48,921 nucleotides of DNA from positions 1 to 48,921 of the forward strand of contig VIKI01000083.1 of assembly GCA_008080595.1 (NCBI GenBank), read 5' to 3'. A program made the translations under genes and the position numbers. The DNA is from Comamonadaceae bacterium. GTDB lineage: Bacteria > Pseudomonadota > Gammaproteobacteria > Burkholderiales > Burkholderiaceae_C. Under the pieces are notes generated by a model. That model did not search any database, was not told the origin of the DNA, and saw nothing but the letters and a program-made list of their open reading frames with translations. Numbering within the stretch: position 1 is the stretch's first letter; the number at the start of each line of letters is the position of its first letter. This document shows positions 38,921 to 46,345 of the stretch, piece after piece.

Positions 38921-39472
38921 ATGAGCCATCATGCCATCGGATTGGTTGAATTCACCAGCATCGCCCAAGGCATTGGCGCAGCCGATGCCATGGCGAAAAC
39001 CGCCAACGTTGAAATCCTGATTGCCAAGAGCATCTGCCCAGGCAAATACATCGTCATGGTGGGGGGCGATGTGGCTGCGGTGAATCAGTCGGTGGGCGCA
39101 GGCACAGAGCTGTGCCCGGATGTGGTGGTGGACAGCTTTGTCATTCCCAACATTCACCCCTCGGTGTTGCCGGCCATCAGTGGCGGCACCCACATCGAGA
39201 ACGTGCGGGCCATCAGCGTCATCGAAACCTATTCGGTGGCCGCCACCATTGAGGCCACGGATGCCGCAGTGAAGGCGGCATCGGTCGAGCCGATTCGCAT
39301 GCACCTGGCCTTTGGCATTGGGGGCAAGAGTTATGTGGTGCTGACAGGTGAGGTGGCCGATGTGAATGCCGCCACCGATGCCGGTGCGGCGATTGCCAGC
39401 GACAAAGGATTTCTGGTTTCCAAGGTGGTGATTCCTCGCCCCAGCAGGCAGCTCATCGACCAACTGCTTTGA
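38921..39472 (+). CDS. PduT-like tandem-BMC shell protein with candidate Fe-S pore cysteine
   Basis: 183 aa, two BMC domains (AIGLVEFTSIAQGIGAADAMAKTANVEIL... and AISVIETYSVAATIEATDAAVKAASVEPI...); ICPGKYIVMVGGDVAAV at the PduT Cys position. Confidence 0.88.
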   Translation: MSHHAIGLVEFTSIAQGIGAADAMAKTANVEILIAKSICPGKYIVMVGGDVAAVNQSVGAGTELCPDVVVDSFVIPNIHPSVLPAISGGTHIENVRAISVIETYSVAATIEATDAAVKAASVEPIRMHLAFGIGGKSYVVLTGEVADVNAATDAGAAIASDKGFLVSKVVIPRPSRQLIDQLL

Positions 39473-39595
39473 AGCGGCACAAATAGGCATCGTTTGTGCT
39501 TCTTTGATCGCGTGCTGGTGCAACCCACTGGCGCACTCCCAACCCGCTGGGCAAAACCTGGCGGATCACTCACTTAGTCAAAAGGAATTTTGAAT

Positions 39596-40951
39596 ATGAA
39601 TCCACAACAAAACCCCGGTTTGAGCAAGTCGCTGGGAACACTTGAGCTCTGGGGCATTGCCGTTGGTCTCGTCATCTCAGGCGAATATTTTGGATGGAGT
39701 TACGGATGGGCCTCGGCCGGCACCATGGGTTTTCTGGTCACCACCGCGTTTGTGGCCTTGATGTACACCACGTTTATTTTCAGTTTTACCGAGTTGACGA
39801 CCTCCATCCCGCATGCGGGCGGGCCGTTTGAATACAGCCGCCGCGCCTTTGGTCCTACCGGGGGCTACATTGCGGGTTTTGCCACCCTGGTTGAATTCGT
39901 CTTTGCGCCGCCTGCCATTGCGCTGGCGATTGGGGCCTATGTCAACGTCCAGTTCCCGGCACTTGACCCGAAACTGGTGGCGGTGGGGGCTTATGTGATT
40001 TTCATGGCGCTCAACATCATGGGCGTGCACATTGCGGCCATGTTTGAGCTGGGGGTCACACTGCTGGCGATTTTTGAATTGCTGGTGTTCATGGGTGTGG
40101 TAGCCCCAGGCTTCTCGATCACCAACTTTGTCAAAGGCGGCTGGGCTGGGCAAGACGGCTTCAGCATGGGGGCGGTGTCGGGCATTTTTGCGGCGATTCC
40201 CTTTGCGATCTGGTTCTTTCTGGCGATTGAAGGGGTGGCCATGGCCGCTGAAGAAGCCAAGACCCCGAAACGCTCGATCCCGATTGCCTACATTGGCGGC
40301 ATTCTGACCCTGGTGGTGCTTGCCACGGGGGTCATGGTGTTTGCCGGTGGTGCGGGCGACTGGACCAAATTGTCCAACATCAATGACCCTCTGCCACAGG
40401 CCATGAAACTCATTGTGGGTGAAAACAGTGGCTGGTTACACATGCTGGTGTGGTTGGGCCTGTTTGGGCTGATTGCCTCTTTCCACGGCATCATTCTGGG
40501 CTATTCACGCCAGATTTTTGCCTTGTCACGGGCTGGCTTTTTGCCGCAAGCGCTGATGCGGGTTCACCCAACCCGTCACACGCCTTACGTGGCCATTTTG
40601 GCCGGTGGTGTGGTGGGTATTGCCGCCATCTTCAGTGACTCTTTGATTACTCTGGGCGGCCAGTCCCTGACGGCCAATATCGTGACCATGTCGGTGTTTG
40701 GTGCGATTGTGATGTACATCATGAGCATGGCCAGCTTGTTCAAACTGCGTGCTGCTGAGCCCAAACTGGAGCGCTCATTCCGCGCCCCGATGTACCCCTG
40801 GTTCCCGGCGATTGCCTTGGCCGGTGCGGTGGTGTGCCTGGGGACTATGGTCTACTACAACACCTTGGTGGCTGGTTTGTTTGTCGGATTCATGGCCGTT
40901 GGGTATGCGTACTTTTTGACCACCCATACCCGCCAAATTTGCGGTGTTTGA
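39596..40951 (+). CDS. APC-family ethanolamine permease (Eat-like)
   Basis: Multi-TM; SLGTLELWGIAVGLVISGEYFGWSYGW, FEYSRRAFGPTGGYIAGFATLVEFVFAPPAIALAIG. Last five residues QICGV appear to derive from the ackA sequence. Confidence 0.9.
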   Translation: MNPQQNPGLSKSLGTLELWGIAVGLVISGEYFGWSYGWASAGTMGFLVTTAFVALMYTTFIFSFTELTTSIPHAGGPFEYSRRAFGPTGGYIAGFATLVEFVFAPPAIALAIGAYVNVQFPALDPKLVAVGAYVIFMALNIMGVHIAAMFELGVTLLAIFELLVFMGVVAPGFSITNFVKGGWAGQDGFSMGAVSGIFAAIPFAIWFFLAIEGVAMAAEEAKTPKRSIPIAYIGGILTLVVLATGVMVFAGGAGDWTKLSNINDPLPQAMKLIVGENSGWLHMLVWLGLFGLIASFHGIILGYSRQIFALSRAGFLPQALMRVHPTRHTPYVAILAGGVVGIAAIFSDSLITLGGQSLTANIVTMSVFGAIVMYIMSMASLFKLRAAEPKLERSFRAPMYPWFPAIALAGAVVCLGTMVYYNTLVAGLFVGFMAVGYAYFLTTHTRQICGV

Positions 40952-42101
40952 CTTTGCCAAATCACAAGCGCCGGTGTACAACGGCCTGATCGAGAAAATT
41001 GGCACACCCTCCAAGGTCAGCATTTCATTCAATGACCGCACACAACGGCAGCATTTCGAGATTGCGCCCTGTGCCCATCGGCAAGCCATTGAGTGGCTGA
41101 TTGCCAAATTTGGTGAGCTGGGTATTACCGCCACTCTGGATGGGGTGGGTCATCGGTTTGTGCATGGTGGCGAGCGCTTCAAGACCAGCACGCTGATCAC
41201 GCCTGAGCTGATGACCGCACTCAAAGCGTGTCTGGATCTGGCCCCACTGCACAACCCGGCCAATTACGAAGGGGTTGAGCTGATGCAAAAAGCGTTACCG
41301 CAGTTGCCCCAGTGTGTGGTGTTTGACACCGCCTTTCACGCCACCCTGCCAGACTATGCCTACCGCTATGCCTTGCCCGAGAAATACTATCTGGAGCACC
41401 AGATTCGGCGCTATGGCTTTCACGGCACCTCGCACAGCTTTATCGCCCAGAAAGCCGGGCAGGTCTTGGCGCAACAGAGTTTGCCGTCCAGCGGGTTGAT
41501 CAGCTTGCACTTGGGCAATGGTTGCTCAAGCTGTGCCATTTGGGATGGGAAAAGTGTCGATACCAGCATGGGGTTCACCCCGCTTGAGGGGCTGGTCATG
41601 GGCACCCGATCTGGAGACATTGATCCAGGGGTGTGCATTTATCTGGCGGAAAAATGCCAGATGACAGCGCAGGAAATGTCTGATCTGTTGAACAAAAAAA
41701 GTGGCTTGCTCGGTGTTTCCGGGGTCTCCAACGACCTGCGGACGCTGCTTGAGAAAGAACAAGAGGGGCATCGCCCCAGCCTGCTGGCGCTGAATATGTT
41801 CGCCTACAAAGTGGCGCAAAGCGTCGGGAAAATGATGGTCGCCCTGGCGCGACTCGACGCGATTATTTTCACCGGCGGCATTGGCGAAAACTCGGCGCTG
41901 ATGCGTGCGCGGATCGTGCACCATCTTCAGTGCTTTGGTCTGACGCTGGATGATGCGGCCAACGCAAGCCATGGCAAAACGGCAGACGGTTTGATTCAAG
42001 GCCCCAACTCACGGGCGAAAATTTTGGTGATCCCGACGCAAGAAGAATGGCTGATTGCGCAGGAAACGGCCAAGCTCATTGGTGTGGCCCAACCGGCTTG
42101 A
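40944..42101 (+). CDS. ackA: Acetate kinase lacking the N-terminal NxGSSSLK phosphate motif
   Basis: GTG start; GHRFVHGGERF, VFDTAFHATLPDYAYRYALP, RRYGFHGTSHSF, DTSMGFTPLEGLVMGTRSGDIDPGV, IFTGGIGENSA. In-frame stop at 40917-40919 precludes an upstream start. Confidence 0.9.
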   Translation: MFDFAKSQAPVYNGLIEKIGTPSKVSISFNDRTQRQHFEIAPCAHRQAIEWLIAKFGELGITATLDGVGHRFVHGGERFKTSTLITPELMTALKACLDLAPLHNPANYEGVELMQKALPQLPQCVVFDTAFHATLPDYAYRYALPEKYYLEHQIRRYGFHGTSHSFIAQKAGQVLAQQSLPSSGLISLHLGNGCSSCAIWDGKSVDTSMGFTPLEGLVMGTRSGDIDPGVCIYLAEKCQMTAQEMSDLLNKKSGLLGVSGVSNDLRTLLEKEQEGHRPSLLALNMFAYKVAQSVGKMMVALARLDAIIFTGGIGENSALMRARIVHHLQCFGLTLDDAANASHGKTADGLIQGPNSRAKILVIPTQEEWLIAQETAKLIGVAQPA

Positions 42102-42135
42102 ATGTTGAGTTGGTAGTTGAACTCACAACGCACAA

Positions 42136-42222
42136 CTATTCCGGCTCGTCCGGCGTAGGTTTTGACACGGTGAGGTCACTGGTGGTCAGTTTGCGCACAG
42201 CCTCTAAAGTGGCTTGACTCAT
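42136..42222 (-). CDS. 28-aa small ORF overlapping the antitoxin stop
   Basis: ATGA overlap at 42219-42222; MSQATLEAVRKLTTSDLTVSKPTPDEPE*. Confidence 0.25.
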   Translation of the reverse strand: MSQATLEAVRKLTTSDLTVSKPTPDEPE

Positions 42223-42497
42223 CCAAGCAAGCCGGGCGCGTTGAGCAATTTGGCCAGTTGGGGTTTGGCTCGCACCGGTCGGTCTAGCGCCTGCTGAAAC
42301 TCATCCCTCTGCGCCGGTGACAACTCAAACCGCAGACGATCCGCCAGCGTCTGGTTGGCAGCGTTGATGCCAGCCTCAAGCAAAAATTCGCTGACATTTT
42401 TTTGCACCACTCTCTCCGCAGCCTGCAACAACTGCTTGACGGGTGCGCTGGCGCACACATCAATGCGCTCGGACTTGGTCTGAAGGGCTGCGGTCAT
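42219..42497 (-). CDS. DUF1778/TacA-like antitoxin
   Basis: MTAALQTKSERIDVCASAPVKQLLQAAERVVQKNVSEFLLEAGINAANQTLADRLRFELSPAQRDEFQQALDRP; no GNAT toxin ORF adjacent. Confidence 0.75.
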   Translation of the reverse strand: MTAALQTKSERIDVCASAPVKQLLQAAERVVQKNVSEFLLEAGINAANQTLADRLRFELSPAQRDEFQQALDRPVRAKPQLAKLLNAPGLLG

Positions 42498-42635
42498 GGG
42501 AATTCTTTGAATGAAGTGGCATCGTATCGTTCGGATGATGCCCTGACAACACCGATTCACTTATTCCGATGGTGGCTTGGTTTTGAGTACGCCATGGCAT
42601 TGATTTGGCTCAAGAAAAATAGCGCATTCGCACAA

Positions 42636-42674
42636 AATCCCCCAAATGGGGGATGCCGCAATGCGGAATCAAAC
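42636..42674. promoter_or_regulatory. Two adjacent palindromes upstream of the lipoprotein gene
   Basis: ATCCCCCAAATGGGGGAT followed by CCGCAATGCGG. Confidence 0.4.
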
Positions 42675-42846
42675 TGCGACAATCTGACCCGTTTGACTGG
42701 TGTTCGTGACAAGAGACAATCAATTTAAACAATTGATTAAACTTTGTTCGGCATAGTCAAATCATTACCTGGGATAGCATTTTTGCGTTCTCAGGTGGTT
42801 TCAATATCGCAATAAAGCGTTCATCAAGAATTCAAAAAGGAAATTT

Positions 42847-43290
42847 GTGCATAACTTTAAATTAACAATTTTGGGAACGCTCATCGTACTTACTACAGGT
42901 TGTGCTTCGATAACTGGAAGTGAAATGCAACAACTGTCTCTCACCGCGAAAGGTGAAGATGCAAAGAATGTCGAAGGTGTGAAATGCAAGCTTCAAAATG
43001 ACAAAGGAACTTGGGAGGCCGTAACTCCGAGTTTTATCAATGTCCGTCGCTCATCTGAAGACTTGACGGTTGAATGCAAAAAAGACGGAGAAAAAGATGG
43101 TTTACTCAAGGCCATTTCCAGAGCTGCAGGTAGCATGTGGGGCAACATTGTCTTTGGGGGTGGTATTGGGGCCATCATTGATCATAACAAAGGTACCGGC
43201 TACAACTATCCAGATGCTTTGCCAGTGCAAATGGGCAGCTCAGTGATCATTGATCGGAAAGCACAAGAGACCACCACGGCATCCAAGTAG
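42847..43290 (+). CDS. Putative lipoprotein
   Basis: GTG start; MHNFKLTILGTLIVLTTGCASITG (lipobox LTTGC). Confidence 0.8.
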   Translation: MHNFKLTILGTLIVLTTGCASITGSEMQQLSLTAKGEDAKNVEGVKCKLQNDKGTWEAVTPSFINVRRSSEDLTVECKKDGEKDGLLKAISRAAGSMWGNIVFGGGIGAIIDHNKGTGYNYPDALPVQMGSSVIIDRKAQETTTASK

Positions 43291-43346
43291 CTTGTTTCAA
43301 TACCGCAGGTTCCACTCCCAACCTTCAGGCAGTGAGTTCATCACAC

Positions 43347-44219
43347 TCAGTCTGAAGTGTCAGACACTTTGGACTTGGAACCCCGCATCATGGTCAGCGC
43401 CAGCACGGCGGATGCCACCATCAACAGCAGGCTCACCGCGTTGAGCACCGGGGTGGCTCCTTCGCGCATGCGGCCATACATCATGACCGTGAGGGGGGCA
43501 TCTGAGCCGACCAGCATCAGTGTGGTGTTGAAGTTCTCAAAACTCATCAGGAACGAGATGGCGGCCGAGCCGATCAGTGCGGGTTTCAGGTAGGGCAGGG
43601 TGATGGTCCACAACACGGCGGTACGCGAGGCTCCCAGGTTGTAGGCGGCTTCTTCCAATGTGATGTCAAAGCGCTTCAGGCGGGCGGTGATGGTCAGCGT
43701 GGCAATCGACACGATGTACGAGAACTGCCCCAGCACCACCAGCGGCAAACCGGGGCGCAAAAACTCCAGCTCCACCCCCCACAGGTCGTCCGCCAGGTTG
43801 GCAATGCGGCTGGCAAAGGCCAGGATCGAGATGCCCAGAATCACCCCAGGGATCACCAGCGGGGCCAGCATCAGCATGCTCAGGGCCTGCTTGCCGCGAA
43901 ACTGGGTGCGTTCGATCAGAAATGCATTGGCGGTGCCGACCAGTACCGACAGCAGCGTGACCCAGCAGGCCACGATGACGCTGGTCCAAAGGCTGCCCAG
44001 CATGACACTGTCGGCAAACAAGCCGGTGCGACCCGTGCCGTCATGGCCGACAAACCAGTCCAACGTGAAACCGCGCCAGGGTGGGGCCGGGTAAGGTGCG
44101 TCGTTGAAGGCAAACACCGCTACGATGAGCAGCGGCAGGAACAGGAACGCAAAAAAAGCCACGGCGTAAACCACTGTGCTGGTGCGTAACCACAGCGGGC
44201 GGGGCAGCGAGGCAATCAT
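43347..44219 (-). CDS. Polyamine-type ABC transporter permease (PotC/PotI-like)
   Basis: 290 aa; multi-TM, ABC permease EAA-like loop LEEAAYNLGASRTAVLWTITLPYLKPALIG. Confidence 0.88.
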   Translation of the reverse strand: MIASLPRPLWLRTSTVVYAVAFFAFLFLPLLIVAVFAFNDAPYPAPPWRGFTLDWFVGHDGTGRTGLFADSVMLGSLWTSVIVACWVTLLSVLVGTANAFLIERTQFRGKQALSMLMLAPLVIPGVILGISILAFASRIANLADDLWGVELEFLRPGLPLVVLGQFSYIVSIATLTITARLKRFDITLEEAAYNLGASRTAVLWTITLPYLKPALIGSAAISFLMSFENFNTTLMLVGSDAPLTVMMYGRMREGATPVLNAVSLLLMVASAVLALTMMRGSKSKVSDTSD

Positions 44220-44250
44220 GCAGCACCCTTGTCTGTTTTCAAGACAAATT

Positions 44251-44298
44251 GACCTCTAGCCCAATAAATACATGCGAAAGCAGCTATTAATTCAATAG
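44251..44298 (+). repeat. Dispersed repeat copy between the two permease genes
   Basis: GACCTCTAGCCCAATAAATACATGCGAAAGCAGCTATTAATTCAATAG. Confidence 0.55.
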
Positions 44299-44313
44299 TA
44301 ATTGAAGGTATCT

Positions 44314-45177
44314 TCATGATCGTTGCATCACTTCACCAAATTTTTGACCGCTTAAGCGAAGGCCGGCCCAGACGATGGCGGTGCTCAAGCCCAGCAGCAA
44401 GAAACCAAACGCCGCGCCCTGCTCCCAGTTGAAGCGGGTGATGAACTGGGTGTAGATCTGCTCGGTGAACCACTGCGAGTTTTTGCCACCCAAGAGCGTG
44501 GGTGTGAGGTAGTTGCCCAGTGTCAGCATGAACACCACAATACAGCCCGCCACGATGCCGGGAGCGGCGTGTGGAATGACGATCTGGCGCAGGATCGACC
44601 AGCCGTTGCCACCCAGGTCGTAGGCGGCTTCAATCAGCGAGTCGTCCAGGCTTTCCAGGGCGCTGATCAGCGGGATCACCATGAACAGCATCGAGGTGTA
44701 GACCAGCCCGACCAGGATGGTGGCATCGTGGTAGAGCATTTCCACCGGCGCGGGCGTGACCCCCAGCCAGACCAGAAAGGCGGGCAACACACCGGATTCG
44801 CGCAGCAAAATCATCCAGCCCAGGGTGCGCACGGTTTCACTCACCCAGAACGGGATCAGGCACATCACAAACAGCATGGATTTGGACTTACCCTTGACCA
44901 GTTTGGCAATCGTCCAGGCGATGGGAAAGGCCATCAGCAGCGTGATGGCGGTGGCCAGGATCGACATCAGCGCGGTGCGCATGAAGGTGTGCCAGTACAG
45001 CGGCTCTTCATAAAACGTGCGGAATTGCGCAAAGCTGGGCTCATACACGCGGGGGGCGACACGTTCGCGCAGCGACAAGATGCTCAGTTCCACATGCGGC
45101 AACACAATCAGGCCAATAAGCCACAGCAGCGCCGGAGCCAGCAGCAACAAAAGCATCAAGCGAGCCTGTGTTTTCAT
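44314..45177 (-). CDS. Polyamine-type ABC transporter permease (PotB/PotH-like)
   Basis: From MKTQARLML; LIEAAYDLGGNGWSILRQIVIPHAAPGIVAG loop. Confidence 0.88.
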   Translation of the reverse strand: MKTQARLMLLLLLAPALLWLIGLIVLPHVELSILSLRERVAPRVYEPSFAQFRTFYEEPLYWHTFMRTALMSILATAITLLMAFPIAWTIAKLVKGKSKSMLFVMCLIPFWVSETVRTLGWMILLRESGVLPAFLVWLGVTPAPVEMLYHDATILVGLVYTSMLFMVIPLISALESLDDSLIEAAYDLGGNGWSILRQIVIPHAAPGIVAGCIVVFMLTLGNYLTPTLLGGKNSQWFTEQIYTQFITRFNWEQGAAFGFLLLGLSTAIVWAGLRLSGQKFGEVMQRS

Positions 45178-46253
45178 GCTTGGGCGGCAAAACACACGGC
45201 GCGTTGCGGATCAAATCCAAACGCCACCGTTTCACCCACCGCGAGGTCGGCAAACTCGCCGGTTTGTGGCAAAGCAATGCGGAATTCGGTGCGGGACTGT
45301 GCCTCGTTCAAGAGCACCGCAGAGTTGGCACCGTCAAACAGCAAGCTGGCGACCGTGGCTTGCCAGTGTGGCAGGCCGGCATGGGCAAACACCGTAGCGC
45401 TGCGTGCCAGTCGCGCCACTTCGGGGCGCATGGCGCGTGCCGGAAGCACCAAACCTTGTGCACTGGTGACAGTGACCAGGCCGTCATGGATCTCAGTGGC
45501 GTGGCCTGCGATGCGGTTGTTGGCCCCGACAAAACCCGCCACAAACGGGGTTTGGGGTTCGTAATACAAAGCTTGAGGGGTGCCGACTTGCTCAAAGTGG
45601 CCATGGTTCATCACCGCCACATGGTCAGACAGCACCAAGGCCTCCGACTGGTCGTGGGTGATGTAAACAAAGGTGGTGCCAAAGGCGGCTTGCAATTGCT
45701 TGAGCTCGATCTTCATGTGCTCACGCAGCTTCAGGTCGAGGGCACCCAGCGGTTCGTCCAGCAGCAGCAAGGTGGGCTCCAGCACCAGGCTGCGGGCAAT
45801 CGCCACACGCTGTTTTTGCCCGCCAGAGAGTTGGTCTACCCGCTTGTTTTGGGCTCCGGGCAGGCTGACACGCTCCAGCATCTCGCCGACACGGCGCTGA
45901 ATTTCGTCTTTGGCAATGCCCCGACGCGCCAGGCCGTAGCCGACGTTGTCGCCGACACTCATCATCGGGAACAGGGCCAGGTGTTGAAACACCATGTTCA
46001 CCGGTCGCCGATTCGGTGGCACGCCGTTCATGGGCTTACCACCAATCAGAATGTCGCCAGAGTCGGGGCTTAAAAAGCCCGCAATCATGCGCAACAGGGT
46101 GGTCTTGCCGCAGCCCGACGGCCCCAGAATGGAAAAGAAACTGCCGCGTGCCACCGAGAACGACAAGTCGTCCACCGCGTGAAACGCGCCGTAGTGTTTG
46201 GCCACGCGTGTGGCTTGCAGGTCAGGCTGCGCAGCAGAAGGTGTTGAATTCAA
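45174..46253 (-). CDS. Polyamine-type ABC transporter ATPase (PotA/PotG-like)
   Basis: Walker A GPSGCGKTT, signature LSGGQKQRVAIAR, Walker B LLLLDEPLGALD. Confidence 0.93.
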   Translation of the reverse strand: MNSTPSAAQPDLQATRVAKHYGAFHAVDDLSFSVARGSFFSILGPSGCGKTTLLRMIAGFLSPDSGDILIGGKPMNGVPPNRRPVNMVFQHLALFPMMSVGDNVGYGLARRGIAKDEIQRRVGEMLERVSLPGAQNKRVDQLSGGQKQRVAIARSLVLEPTLLLLDEPLGALDLKLREHMKIELKQLQAAFGTTFVYITHDQSEALVLSDHVAVMNHGHFEQVGTPQALYYEPQTPFVAGFVGANNRIAGHATEIHDGLVTVTSAQGLVLPARAMRPEVARLARSATVFAHAGLPHWQATVASLLFDGANSAVLLNEAQSRTEFRIALPQTGEFADLAVGETVAFGFDPQRAVCFAAQA

Positions 46254-46271
46254 GTGATGTCTTGTGTAAGA

Positions 46272-46325
46272 GCCCAGTTCGCTGGGCCGTTGGATGGGTA
46301 GGAGCCCAGTGGGCTGGGCTCCTAC
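46272..46325. repeat. Two related hairpins between the SBP and ATPase genes
   Basis: GCCCAG-TTCG-CTGGGC (46272-46287) and GTAGGAGCCCAG-TGGG-CTGGGCTCCTAC (46298-46325), perfect stems of 6 and 12 bp. Confidence 0.85.
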
Positions 46326-46345
46326 GGTGTCATCCCGATCAAACC

